From NCBI RefSeq assembly GCF_012972705.2, contig NZ_JABCSC020000003.1, positions 682,001 to 746,000 on the forward strand: a DNA stretch of 64,000 nt, read 5' to 3'. The notes beneath the pieces were generated by a model, which had not been told where the DNA came from, searched no databases, and saw only the letters and a program-made list of their open reading frames with translations. The position numbers and the translations under genes are program-made. This stretch comes from Uliginosibacterium aquaticum (GTDB taxonomy: Bacteria; Pseudomonadota; Gammaproteobacteria; Burkholderiales; Rhodocyclaceae). Of the stretch, positions 1 through 9,280 are shown one piece after another (within the stretch, counting starts at the first letter, position 1; every line of letters starts with the position of its first letter).

Positions 1-509
1 CCGACCTTCACTTCCGCCAGCTTGGCCGGATCTTCCACCTTGAGTTCCACGATGCGACCAGCGGCGCCCTTTACAGTCACGAGTTTCTTGACGCTATCCA
101 CGGCAATCACGTCTGCCACGAACTGCACTTCGCGTTCGAACAGGGCGCCTGGCTTCTTGCCCTTGGGGGTACGGCCGACCATGGCTCCTGCCGTGGTGTG
201 GGCTTCGCCTTTGACTTTCTTGAGCTGCATGGCAATGGCTTCAAAGTACTCGGCACTGACTTGATCACCTGCGCGCAGATTGTCCAGGTTACGGGCTTCC
301 GCACCCGCGACCAAATCGAAAGTCTCGCCATCTTTGCTGCGCAGGGTCACCTTGCGGGATTTCAGGTTGACGGTGACCACCGTTGCTTCGAACTTGGCAG
401 AAACCGCCATGCCGCCACCAGGCACACTGGCTGCTGCCGGCTCGGCAGCGAAGATCGGCGTGGCGAAGAGGCTAACGGTGAGCAGGGAGAGAGTGCAGAG
501 TGCGCGCAT
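1..509 (-). CDS. Exported hypothetical protein (partial)
   Basis: The reading frame starts at ATG 509 and stays open to the window edge, so only about 169 N-terminal residues are visible. The first 22 residues form a typical Sec signal peptide (MRALCTLSLLTVSLF, cleavage near AxA-AEP). The mature part has two similar beta-rich stretches, around residues 38-60 and 130-160 (ATVVTVNLKSRKVTLRSKDG and VIAVDSVKKLVTVKGAAGR). Their 'V..VD...K.VTVKG..G' pattern resembles the small OB-like repeats of periplasmic DUF5666-type proteins. I do not recognise the family with certainty. A periplasmic location is inferred from the signal peptide. No neighbour on this strand is visible within the window. Confidence 0.75.
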   Translation of the reverse strand, partial: MRALCTLSLLTVSLFATPIFAAEPAAASVPGGGMAVSAKFEATVVTVNLKSRKVTLRSKDGETFDLVAGAEARNLDNLRAGDQVSAEYFEAIAMQLKKVKGEAHTTAGAMVGRTPKGKKPGALFEREVQFVADVIAVDSVKKLVTVKGAAGRIVELKVEDPAKLAEVKV

Positions 510-677
510 GTGACGATCCTTGTGGTCAGAGTGAGAAACGGGAAGCGCTGGCGCATCGTTGAATGCCTTGATGGCCGGCGTATGGCGCTACGATCCGTGG
601 GAACATAGCATGGATCAGATTCGTATTTTTTGCCCGCAGGGGCGGCTGCCGCCGCGCCCGGCCATCGGAGAGTTCTC

Positions 678-779
678 ATGCCTGGATCTGCCCGACTCGC
701 CTTGCGTCTGATGCTTCTGTGCTATGCAATACGGGCCGCCGCCCCTTGTTCCGAGCTGAAGCTAGGTGGCGCGCAATGA
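678..779 (+). CDS. Possible 33-codon ORF coupled to the ClsC-like gene
   Basis: A short ORF starts at ATG 678 behind a Shine-Dalgarno-like GGAG (667-670) and encodes 33 residues beginning MPGSARLALRLMLLCYAIRA. Its stop TGA (777-779) overlaps the ATG of the phospholipase D lipoprotein gene (776-778) in the classic ATGA arrangement. The lipoprotein start has only a poor ribosome binding site of its own, so translational coupling is plausible. The peptide has a hydrophobic segment after two arginines, like a signal peptide or small membrane peptide. No homologue is recognised; the overlap could be chance. Confidence 0.35.
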   Translation: MPGSARLALRLMLLCYAIRAAAPCSELKLGGAQ

Positions 780-2320
780 AGTTCTTGCGTGGTGTGCTGC
801 TGGCGTGCGTGTTGCTCATTGGTGCTTGTGCCACGCCGCGCCGCGATCCTGCGCGTAGCGAACTGCCCTTGCCGGAGCCCAACGATCCAACTCGGCTGGA
901 GCAATTGGCGGAACAGGAACTGGGTACGAGCCCACAACTGAATGCCTTCCGTTTGCTCCCCGAGAGTGTCGAGGCTCTGCTGGCCCGCCTGATGCTGGCC
1001 CGCACCGCCGGACGCTCGCTGGACCTGCAGTACTACATCTGGCGCGATGACCTTACGGGGCGACTGTTGACCCAGGCATTGCTCGAAGCTGCCGATCGGG
1101 GTGTAAGGGTTCGCGTGCTGCTGGACGATGTGGGGAGCAGCGCCAATGACAAACTATTGCTGGCGCTGGATGCGCATCCACTGGTGGAAATCCGCCTGTT
1201 CAACCCCGTCAGCTCACGCTCCTTCCGTACCCTGGGCATGGTGCAGGACTTCTCGCGCATCAACCGGCGCATGCATAACAAGGCTTTCCTGGCTGATCGT
1301 AAGATGGCCATCGTGGGTGGGCGCAATATTGGTGATGAGTATTTCGGGGCCTCGAACGAGATTGCCTTCGGTGATCTTGATGTGCTGACCTTTGGCCCAG
1401 TGCTGTCGGAATTACAGGACTCCTTTCAGCGGTACTGGGATTCTCCGGCCGCTATTCCGATCGAGGATCTTCTGAACGACGTGGCGGGCCCTAATGAACT
1501 CGATGCCCTGCGCCGTGATCTGACTGGCTTTCTGAGCACACAGCGCGATAGTCCCTATGCGCAGCTTGGCAGCAGCATTCTGGCGACCTGGTTTGGCGAT
1601 GCATCGATCACTTTTCACCGCGGTGATGCGCGCGTTCTGCAGGATGATCCTGCCAAGATCAGCCGCCCGCCGGGCAACATGGCTGGCACCCTGATCACCC
1701 AGTTTGGCTATTCGTTGGTTCAGCCTGCAGAAGAAGTCTTGCTCGTATCGCCCTACTTTGTGCCGGGCAAGGCCGGACTGGAGTGGTTTCGAGGCCTCAC
1801 TGCGCGTGGCATACGGGTGACCGTACTGACCAATTCGCTGGCGGCTAGCGATGTGGCTGCGGTGCACTCCGGCTATGAACGCTATCGCAAGGAACTGCTG
1901 GCTGCCGGCGTGCGCCTGTACGAAATGCGCCCGGAATCGGACCCGGACGGTGAGCGCAAGCACACCCACATGTATCTAGGTTCTTCACGCGCTTCGCTGC
2001 ACGCCAAGACCTTCGTTTTTGATCGGAGCTCGGTGTTCATCGGCTCGCTGAATCTGGATCCGCGCTCGGTGAAACTCAATACCGAGATCGGACTGCTGTG
2101 CGAGAGCCCGGCCATGGCCGAGGAGCTCTCAAGCGAGTTGGAGGATGAACTGGACGCCGTGGCCTGGCGGCTCGAACTGGCGGCAGACGGCAAAGGGCTC
2201 GTATGGGTGGAGCAGACTCCGGCGGGTGAGGTGCGTCACACACGTGAGCCACAGGCGAGCTCACTGCGCCGCTTCAGCGTCTGGCTGCTGGGGCTGCTGC
2301 CGATAGAGTCACTGTTGTGA
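776..2320 (+). CDS. Phospholipase D family lipoprotein, ClsC-like cardiolipin synthase
   Basis: This is a 514-residue protein with two phospholipase D HKD motifs: HNKAFLAD near residue 175 and HAKTFVFD near residue 405. Each is followed by the usual G(G/S)xN (GGRNIGDEYF, GSLNLDPRS). Start ATG 776 was chosen over an upstream in-frame ATG because it opens a lipoprotein signal peptide with lipobox LIGAC (MKFLRGVLLACVLLIGAC). The size and two-domain layout match the ClsC/YmdC group, which makes cardiolipin by transphosphatidylation at the inner membrane. The lipobox suggests membrane anchoring on the periplasmic side. Substrate assignment is inferred from the family; other PLD-type lipid transferases are possible. 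A second paralogue of the ClsB type lies at 19718-20881. Confidence 0.85.
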   Translation: MKFLRGVLLACVLLIGACATPRRDPARSELPLPEPNDPTRLEQLAEQELGTSPQLNAFRLLPESVEALLARLMLARTAGRSLDLQYYIWRDDLTGRLLTQALLEAADRGVRVRVLLDDVGSSANDKLLLALDAHPLVEIRLFNPVSSRSFRTLGMVQDFSRINRRMHNKAFLADRKMAIVGGRNIGDEYFGASNEIAFGDLDVLTFGPVLSELQDSFQRYWDSPAAIPIEDLLNDVAGPNELDALRRDLTGFLSTQRDSPYAQLGSSILATWFGDASITFHRGDARVLQDDPAKISRPPGNMAGTLITQFGYSLVQPAEEVLLVSPYFVPGKAGLEWFRGLTARGIRVTVLTNSLAASDVAAVHSGYERYRKELLAAGVRLYEMRPESDPDGERKHTHMYLGSSRASLHAKTFVFDRSSVFIGSLNLDPRSVKLNTEIGLLCESPAMAEELSSELEDELDAVAWRLELAADGKGLVWVEQTPAGEVRHTREPQASSLRRFSVWLLGLLPIESLL

Positions 2321-2495
2321 TGCTTGTGCTGACGAGCCCCTTTGCTACTAAAGTGTTAATGGGTGGCTATATACTTCATGGCGTTTGGTTGGGGCTGATG
2401 CCGATTGCGCATGTCGGCTTGCGGCTTCAGAATTTACGCCATTAGTCGTAGACCCATCCTGAAGGGCGGCCAGCTGCCGCTGGAGGAGTGCTTGC

Positions 2496-4724
2496 GTGCA
2501 AGAAAACCAGACAGGAATGGAAGGACCACTCCTGTTCGCTGAGGATGACACTGCCGGGGAAGTACCCAGGCGCCTGAAAAGCTGGCGCTGCCTGATTGTG
2601 GACGACGACGAGGGCGTCCATCAGTCCCTTGCTTTCGCCATGAATAACCTGCCGGTGCTCGAAGGGCGCATCGAGTGGCTGCACGCCTATACCGCCCGCG
2701 AAGCACGTGAAATCCTCGAGCGTGAGCGTGATGTGGCAGTGATCATGCTTGACGTGGTGATGGAGCATGAGCAGGCCGGCCTTGAACTTGTGCGCGTGAT
2801 CCGTAACGAGCTAGGGCTGAACGACACCCGCATCATCCTGCACACAGGCCAGCCGGGCTTCGCGCCAGAAATCACCGCGATCCGCGAATACGACATCAAC
2901 GATTACCGGACCAAGGCCCAACTGACGCGCGGCCATGTGTATACCTGCCTGTCCTCGGCCATTCGTACCTATCGCCAGATCCGTGCAATTGCCCAGGGGC
3001 GCGAGCAACTGCGGCGCATTATTGAAGCCGGTGACGAGCTGATGATGCAGGTGGATGAAGCGGCCTTTGCGCGTGGCGTGCTGGCCCATTTTGCCCAATT
3101 GCTCGATACCGGCTTGTCTGGTTTCGCACTGACGGCAACCCGGCCCGATAGCCTGAGCCTGCAGCCCTTGCTGGTGGCCGAGGGTCAGCACGCTGGCCGT
3201 GCCGGGCGCTCCCTGAATGCCAGCGAGGCGGCTGAAGCCTTGGCCTGTTGCCTGCAAAGTTTGAGCGGGCACGGCGTTGCCTGGGGCGCTCGGGGCGCAG
3301 CTTTGTGCATCCGGAGCCATCCTGGCGCAGTGTTGTGCCTCTACCTGGATCTTCAGGTGCCGGACCCGGAATCGGTTGACCCCGGAGTGATCGATGTCTT
3401 TGCCGGGCACTTTGCTTCCTGCCTGGACAACCGCAGCCTGCTGCACCAACTGCAGCACGACGCTTATCACGACCGCCTCTCCGGGTTGCCGAACCGGCGC
3501 GCGCTCGGTGAGGAGCTGGGGCGCTGCCTGGTCGCAGGCCAGACTTCTGGCCTCTCGCTGGCCCTGATCGATATCGATGCCTTCGGCGAGATCAACGAAA
3601 CCCTCGGCCACGCTTTCGGCGATGAACTGCTGCGCGGCATTACGGCGCGCCTGCGTACCTCCGCCACCCCCGAAGTCATGGTGGCGCGCATCTCGGCGGA
3701 CATCTTTGCCGTGCTGGGGGCCGAGCGCCGCATCACGCCGGAATTCGTGTTGCCCCTGTTTGCGGAGCCGTTCACTGTGGGGGGCGAGGAAAGCATGGTC
3801 TCCGTTACGGTCGGCTTTACCCGCCTGGGAGACGTAGAGGCGCAGGCGGGAGGGGAGTTGCTTGAAGCCGCTTTCCAGGCCCTGCGTTATGCCAAGACCT
3901 ATCAGCGTGGCCAACTCGCCTGGTATGACCCGGCACTCACCTCGCAGACCCATGAGCGGGTGCGCCTGCTCAATGGTTTGCGCCATGCCCTGCAGGGCGA
4001 CGGGCTATATGTGGTGTTTCAGCCTCAGGTGTCACTGGAGGACCAGCGCCTGATCGGTCTGGAAGCCCTGATGCGCTGGCGTACAGAGGATGGCAGCGTG
4101 ATTCCGCCGGATCGCTTCATCCCGGTGGCTGAGCAGTCCGGCCTGATTCGCGAGCTAGGTTTTTTCGTGCTGCGTGAAGCCTGCTCTTTGCTGGCCCGTC
4201 TGCACGCCGAAGGGCATGCCGGTGTGCGCATGGCGGTCAACGTGTCGGCGGTCCAGTTCCGCAATCCGTCATTTCTCAGTGAATTGCGCCAGATCGTCGG
4301 TGCCAGCGGTATGGATGCGCATTATCTGGAACTCGAAATCACCGAATCGATTGCGATGGAAGATTCCGCCTATGTGCGCGAGGCACTGGAAGCTTTGCGT
4401 ACGATGGGGGTGCAACTGGCTGTGGATGATTTCGGTACTGGCTATTCCTGTCTCGCGCAGCTCAAGCAGCTGGCATTCAATCGCCTGAAGATCGACAAGG
4501 CGTTCGTTCACGATCTCAGCGAGGAGGAGGCGGATGCGAGTATTGCCGGCGTGGTGATCCAGATCGGCCAGCGTCTGGGCAAGGAGGTCATTGCGGAAGG
4601 CGTGGAAACCGAGGCCCAAGCCCAGATCCTTGGGCGCCTGGGCTGCCGTGAGGCGCAGGGTTATCTGTATGGCCGGCCGATGCCGGTGGCAGAGCTCTAT
4701 CGCTGGTTGAAGTCACGCGCCTGA
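2496..4724 (+). CDS. Receiver-DUF3369-GGDEF-EAL protein, probable c-di-GMP phosphodiesterase
   Basis: This is a 742-residue cytoplasmic signalling protein. The GTG start at 2496 is preceded by GGAGGAG with good spacing. Residues about 30-150 are a receiver-like domain (IVDDDEGVH acidic pocket, MLDVVMEHEQAG phospho-Asp region). It is followed by a DUF3369-type sensor region, a GGDEF domain (LIDIDAFGEINETLGH) and an EAL domain. The GGDEF signature is degraded (RISADIFAV replaces the RxGGDEF core), so cyclase activity is unlikely. The EAL domain keeps its metal and catalytic residues (LEALMRWR, VNVSAVQF, LEITES, AVDDFGTGYS, LKIDKAFV, IAEGVET), so c-di-GMP hydrolysis is the likely output. No partner kinase gene is adjacent. 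A stand-alone receiver of the same type is encoded at 21868-22458. Confidence 0.88.
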   Translation: MQENQTGMEGPLLFAEDDTAGEVPRRLKSWRCLIVDDDEGVHQSLAFAMNNLPVLEGRIEWLHAYTAREAREILERERDVAVIMLDVVMEHEQAGLELVRVIRNELGLNDTRIILHTGQPGFAPEITAIREYDINDYRTKAQLTRGHVYTCLSSAIRTYRQIRAIAQGREQLRRIIEAGDELMMQVDEAAFARGVLAHFAQLLDTGLSGFALTATRPDSLSLQPLLVAEGQHAGRAGRSLNASEAAEALACCLQSLSGHGVAWGARGAALCIRSHPGAVLCLYLDLQVPDPESVDPGVIDVFAGHFASCLDNRSLLHQLQHDAYHDRLSGLPNRRALGEELGRCLVAGQTSGLSLALIDIDAFGEINETLGHAFGDELLRGITARLRTSATPEVMVARISADIFAVLGAERRITPEFVLPLFAEPFTVGGEESMVSVTVGFTRLGDVEAQAGGELLEAAFQALRYAKTYQRGQLAWYDPALTSQTHERVRLLNGLRHALQGDGLYVVFQPQVSLEDQRLIGLEALMRWRTEDGSVIPPDRFIPVAEQSGLIRELGFFVLREACSLLARLHAEGHAGVRMAVNVSAVQFRNPSFLSELRQIVGASGMDAHYLELEITESIAMEDSAYVREALEALRTMGVQLAVDDFGTGYSCLAQLKQLAFNRLKIDKAFVHDLSEEEADASIAGVVIQIGQRLGKEVIAEGVETEAQAQILGRLGCREAQGYLYGRPMPVAELYRWLKSRA

Positions 4725-4782
4725 GTATTGTCAGAGAATGTGGCCGCGCCATGGCTTTCTGGCGCCGGCCAAACTTCCTGCC

Positions 4783-4788
4783 TATAAT
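4783..4788 (+). promoter_or_regulatory. -10 box for the riboswitch-ahcY transcript
   Basis: A perfect TATAAT lies 8 bp before the 5' end of the SAH aptamer, so transcription would begin almost exactly at P1 of the riboswitch. No good -35 hexamer is visible at the usual distance. The assignment therefore rests on the -10 box and its position. Confidence 0.6.
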
Positions 4789-4795
4789 CCGGACT

Positions 4796-4893
4796 CTCCG
4801 AGGAGCGCTGCGAGAGCGTTGGGTGCTTCCACCCACGATCCCAGGCTCGGAGTTTCGCCAGCGCCAAGCGCGGCAGGATTCAACTGCGCTCAC
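4796..4893 (+). promoter_or_regulatory. SAH riboswitch aptamer upstream of ahcY
   Basis: The sequence shows the conserved core of the S-adenosylhomocysteine riboswitch. The 5' P1 strand CTCCGAG (4796-4802) pairs perfectly with CTCGGAG (4846-4852). It is followed by the invariant GAGCGCTGC (4803-4811), a variable P2 hairpin (GTTGGGTGCTTCCACCCACG) and CCAGG before the 3' P1 strand. A final GCGCTC (4886-4891) pairs with GAGCGC (4803-4808) as the pseudoknot P4. In the known class SAH binding turns expression on, here for adenosylhomocysteinase, which removes SAH. Confidence 0.93.
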
Positions 4894-4929
4894 CTGTTCA
4901 ACCGTGCCGGGCACGGGAAGACGGTGAGC
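4888..4929 (+). promoter_or_regulatory. Predicted expression platform of the SAH riboswitch
   Basis: GCTCACC (4888-4894) overlaps the 3' pseudoknot strand and is perfectly complementary to GGTGAGC (4923-4929). Between them is a stable hairpin, CCGTGC-CGG-GCACGG (4902-4916). The long helix and the SAH-bound pseudoknot cannot coexist, so this is a candidate switching element. It is not followed by a T-run, so action on translation or on Rho access is more likely than intrinsic termination. This is inference from base pairing only. Confidence 0.5.
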
Positions 4930-4978
4930 CCCTTTGTAAGCTCCCCTCCCGCTCGGCCACCTGTTCATGGAGAACATC

Positions 4979-6379
<1,401 letters not shown>

Positions 6380-6393
6380 GCGACCTTGAACCA

Positions 6394-6411
6394 CGCCGGC
6401 GCAAGCCGGCG
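6394..6411 (+). other. GCAA-tetraloop hairpin between ahcY and tlyA
   Basis: CGCCGGC (6394-6400) and GCCGGCG (6405-6411) form a perfect 7-bp stem closed by a GCAA (GNRA-type) loop. No T-run follows, so it is not an intrinsic terminator. It may be a processing or stability hairpin between the two genes. Confidence 0.4.
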
Positions 6412-6423
6412 CGGGCCTGCCCC

Positions 6424-7263
6424 ATGGATTCCTTTCACGGCCGCCATTCGCGACTCAAGACGGCTCCGCTTGCTGAATCGGCAATACCGGAGCGCACCGC
6501 ATCACGCGCCGACCAGTTGCTGGTTGAGCGTGGTCTGGCAGAGTCTCGCACGACTGCGCAGCGCATGATCGGGGCCGGCCGGGTGAGCTGGCAGGATCTG
6601 GGGAGCGTGAAGGTGGTACGCAAGGCATCCGAGTCAATTCCGGGCACGGCTGAAATCCTGATTGAGCCCGATGAGGCGGATCGCTATGTGTCGCGAGGCG
6701 GCCTCAAGTTGGCTGGCGCGCTGAGCAGCGTCGGGCTGGATGTGACTGGCTTGCATTGCCTGGATCTCGGTCAGAGCACCGGCGGCTTTACGGATTGCTT
6801 GCTGCAAGCCGGCGCAGCCAGTGTGCTGGGCATCGAGGTCGGCCATGGCCAGCTTCATCCACGCTTGCATGGCGAGCCTCGCTGCAGCACGATCGAGGGC
6901 CTGAATGCACGTGATTTGCATGCAGCCCAATTGGGCGAAAGCATGCCGGAAGCGGGTTTTGATCTGATCGTTTGCGATGCGAGCTTCATTTCGCTGACGC
7001 TCCTGCTGCCGCAATGGCCGACTCTGATGGCGGCAAATGGGCGCGCGCTGGCGCTGGTCAAGCCTCAGTTCGAACTGGGGCCGCAAGCCCTCGGCAAGGG
7101 GGGCGTCGTGCGCGACCCCGCGTTGTATCCGGCGGTCGAAGCGCGCATCCGCTCGGCCTGTCAGGTCGCTGAATTGGACGTGCTGAACTGGTGCGATAGC
7201 CCGATCACAGGCGGCGATGGCAATCGCGAATTTTTCGTCTTCGCTCGCAAAGCGCAGGCCTGA
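6424..7263 (+). CDS. tlyA: TlyA family rRNA methyltransferase / hemolysin A homologue
   Basis: The 279-residue protein has an S4 RNA-binding domain near residues 28-90 (RADQLLVERGLAESRTTAQR) followed by an FtsJ-like methyltransferase fold. The SAM-binding segment is CLDLGQSTGGFTDCLLQAGA, and a later strand reads DLIVCDASFISL. TlyA proteins 2'-O-methylate cytidines in rRNA; older annotations call them hemolysins. There is no clear ribosome binding site at ATG 6424 and no better in-frame start, so the N-terminus is uncertain. The position between ahcY and metF fits a SAM-using enzyme beside the methyl cycle. Confidence 0.87.
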   Translation: MDSFHGRHSRLKTAPLAESAIPERTASRADQLLVERGLAESRTTAQRMIGAGRVSWQDLGSVKVVRKASESIPGTAEILIEPDEADRYVSRGGLKLAGALSSVGLDVTGLHCLDLGQSTGGFTDCLLQAGAASVLGIEVGHGQLHPRLHGEPRCSTIEGLNARDLHAAQLGESMPEAGFDLIVCDASFISLTLLLPQWPTLMAANGRALALVKPQFELGPQALGKGGVVRDPALYPAVEARIRSACQVAELDVLNWCDSPITGGDGNREFFVFARKAQA

Positions 7264-7272
7264 GGAAAGAAC

Positions 7273-8109
7273 ATGAGCAAGAAACTTGAATTCAGTCTCG
7301 AATTCTTCCCGCCGGCAACGGCGGAAGGTGTGGAAAAGCTGCGTGGCGTGCGCACCGAACTGGCGGCGTTGGGCCCGGAGTTCATTTCCGTGACCTACGG
7401 TGCGGGTGGCTCCACGCGTGACCGTACCCTTGAAGTCGTGCGCGAGATCCGCGCTGCCGGCATCGACGCCGCCCCACATCTTTCCTGCATCGGCTCCACC
7501 CAGGCCAGCATCCGCGATCACCTCGCCGAATTCCGCGAAATGGGCGTTAAACGCATCGTTGCGCTGCGTGGAGATCTGCCTTCCGGCATGGCCGACCCGG
7601 GCGAGTTCCGTTATGCCAACGAACTGGTCGAATTCATCCGCAAGGAGACCGGCGAAGAATTCTTCCTTGAGGTTGCTTCCTATCCAGAGGTTCATCCCCA
7701 GGCTCGCAGCTATGAGGCAGATCTCAAGGCTTTCGTGAACAAGGTCAATGCTGGCGCCAATTCATCGATCACCCAGTATTTCTACAACGCAGATGCCTAT
7801 TTCACCTTCTGCGATGCGGCACGAGAGGCGGGGGTTCGTATTCCCATCGTGCCGGGCATCATGCCGATCGCCAGCTTCAGCAAACTCGCTCGTTTCTCAG
7901 AGAGCTGTGGTGCAGAAATCCCGCAGTGGATGCGCCGCAAGTTTGAAGGTTTTGGTGATGATGCTGAAAGCGTGCGTGCCTTCGGCCTGGATGTGGTCAC
8001 CGGTCTGTGCGAGCGTCTGATTGCGGGTGGTGCACCGAGCCTGCACTTCTATACGCTGAATCAGACAGCTCTGACCCGAGAGCTATGCCAGCGCCTGGGG
8101 CTCGCCTGA
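7273..8109 (+). CDS. metF: 5,10-methylenetetrahydrofolate reductase
   Basis: This 278-residue flavoenzyme reduces methylenetetrahydrofolate to methyltetrahydrofolate for methionine synthesis. Visible hallmarks are LEFSLEFFPPATAEG at the N-terminus, the FAD-binding region FISVTYGAGGSTRDRT, HLSCIGST, ALRGDLP, and the C-terminal LHFYTLNQTALTREL. A strong GAGGAAAG Shine-Dalgarno precedes ATG 7273. The start is 9 bp after the tlyA stop, indicating one operon with ahcY and tlyA that joins SAH removal to methyl-group supply. The length is slightly shorter than the E. coli enzyme (about 296 residues), as in many betaproteobacteria. Confidence 0.95.
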   Translation: MSKKLEFSLEFFPPATAEGVEKLRGVRTELAALGPEFISVTYGAGGSTRDRTLEVVREIRAAGIDAAPHLSCIGSTQASIRDHLAEFREMGVKRIVALRGDLPSGMADPGEFRYANELVEFIRKETGEEFFLEVASYPEVHPQARSYEADLKAFVNKVNAGANSSITQYFYNADAYFTFCDAAREAGVRIPIVPGIMPIASFSKLARFSESCGAEIPQWMRRKFEGFGDDAESVRAFGLDVVTGLCERLIAGGAPSLHFYTLNQTALTRELCQRLGLA

Positions 8110-8129
8110 AACTTTGGCGCAAAAAACGT

Positions 8130-8158
8130 TTGACATGGCCTGAATAGGTTTCTATAAT
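8130..8158 (+). promoter_or_regulatory. Perfect consensus sigma70 promoter for the tRNA-Lys pair
   Basis: TTGACA (8130-8135) and TATAAT (8153-8158) are both exact consensus hexamers separated by the optimal 17 bp. The expected start near 8165 is about 14 bp before the first tRNA gene. This fits a strong stable-RNA promoter. Confidence 0.88.
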
Positions 8159-8178
8159 TCTGATTCTTCGCTTTCGGC

Positions 8179-8254
8179 GGGTCGTTAGCTCAGTTGGTAG
8201 AGCAGCGGACTTTTAATCCGTTGGTCGCAGGTTCGAATCCCGCACGGCCTACCA
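8179..8254 (+). tRNA. tRNA-Lys (anticodon TTT)
   Basis: This is a 76-nt cloverleaf with encoded CCA. The D arm is GCTCAGTTGGTAGAGC, the anticodon loop is CTTTTAA (anticodon TTT), and the T arm contains GGTTCGAATCC. It reads AAA and AAG lysine codons. The acceptor stem has a G1-U72 wobble and a U4-G69 wobble. Confidence 0.95.
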
Positions 8255-8281
8255 ATCAAAGGTAGAAGCGAAGCAGATTTT

Positions 8282-8357
<76 letters not shown>

Positions 8358-8362
8358 AATAT

Positions 8363-8396
8363 GTAAAAAGCCCAGTCTTCGGACTGGGCTTTTTAC
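8363..8396 (+). terminator. Intrinsic terminator of the tRNA-Lys operon
   Basis: The arms GTAAAAAGCCCAGTC (8363-8377) and GACTGGGCTTTTTAC (8382-8396) form a perfect 15-bp stem with a TTCG tetraloop and a T-run. It begins 6 bp after the second tRNA. The symmetry lets it work on both strands. Confidence 0.93.
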
Positions 8397-8413
8397 ATTC
8401 CGGAGAAGCTAGG

Positions 8414-8441
8414 AAAAAGCCCGATCGAGATCGGGCTTTTT
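8414..8441. terminator. Bidirectional terminator between tRNAs and zapD
   Basis: AAAAAGCCCGATC (8414-8426) and GATCGGGCTTTTT (8429-8441) form a stem with A- and T-runs on either side. It lies 24 bp from the zapD stop on the minus strand, so it likely ends the zapD transcript and backs up the tRNA terminator. Confidence 0.88.
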
Positions 8442-8464
8442 TTATACGCGTTACTTGGCGCTGT

Positions 8465-9220
8465 TCAGAGACTGCAGAAGGTCAGCTCGAAGGGGATGTC
8501 GGCTTCGGACTGGCGCGGACGGGAGATGACATCCGGGGCCACGAAGCGGATGTTGAACGCGTATTTGTTGGCACTGATCTCTGGGACGGCGCTGATTTCA
8601 CGCGCAAGACGTACGCGGACCAATTGGGCACTACGGCCGGTCATCATGATCTGGTAGCTGCCGCGTTTGGCGAGTTGGCTTTCGGAGCGACCGCTTTCAC
8701 GCAGCAGGCGTAGCACGATGGTGAGACCGTCGCGAATCGGCAGCATGGGATTGAGCCAGGTTGTCAGATCGTGCCTGCGCAGATGGAAATCCCGGTTGAG
8801 CCAGAAGTGGTAGGAGGGCAGGTCGAATTCACAAGCGCCTCCCGGGATGGCCGTGCGCGAGCGAATCGCCATCAGCCACTCTGATTCTCGCAGATACTGA
8901 CCGATGCGGCCTGCCATGGCCAGCAGCGCACTGCTGGCCTGCTCGATCTCATAGAGTGCACCGGACAAGGCTTCTTCGGAAATCTGTGGATTGTCGCGGA
9001 AGGCGAGCAGGATCTGACGCTGACGCTCAAGCTCCTGAACCAGATCAACTTTCAGATCGGCACGACCGGCTACGTCGAGAATCTCGAATAACGCCAGAAG
9101 GGCTGTGTGGTGTTCGTAGGGGCCGTCGGCAAGGGAGAAGTGCAGGACCTTGTCGAAGAGGTCTTCCAGCCGCAGCAGAGTGCGGATGCGTTCGCCGAGA
9201 GGGTATTCGTAGGTGATCAC
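8465..9220 (-). CDS. zapD: Cell division protein ZapD
   Basis: The 251-residue protein begins MITYEYPLGERIRTLLRLED and contains the alpha-helical then beta-sheet layout of ZapD (formerly YacF). ZapD bundles FtsZ filaments at the division site. Characteristic stretches include FFALYEI-like LFEILDVAGRADLKVDLVQE, the helical GALYEIEQASSALL, and the GGACEFDLPSYHFWLN segment that leads into the beta domain. The start is GTG at 9220 with a weak ribosome binding site. It follows coaE by 60 bp on the same strand, as in many beta- and gammaproteobacteria, and ends at a strong terminator. Confidence 0.93.
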   Translation of the reverse strand: MITYEYPLGERIRTLLRLEDLFDKVLHFSLADGPYEHHTALLALFEILDVAGRADLKVDLVQELERQRQILLAFRDNPQISEEALSGALYEIEQASSALLAMAGRIGQYLRESEWLMAIRSRTAIPGGACEFDLPSYHFWLNRDFHLRRHDLTTWLNPMLPIRDGLTIVLRLLRESGRSESQLAKRGSYQIMMTGRSAQLVRVRLAREISAVPEISANKYAFNIRFVAPDVISRPRQSEADIPFELTFCSL

Positions 9221-9280
9221 CGCTGGCCGCTACCGGGAAGATGTGTGCTTTGCAGGCGTTGGAGTGCCCGCATCATATCA

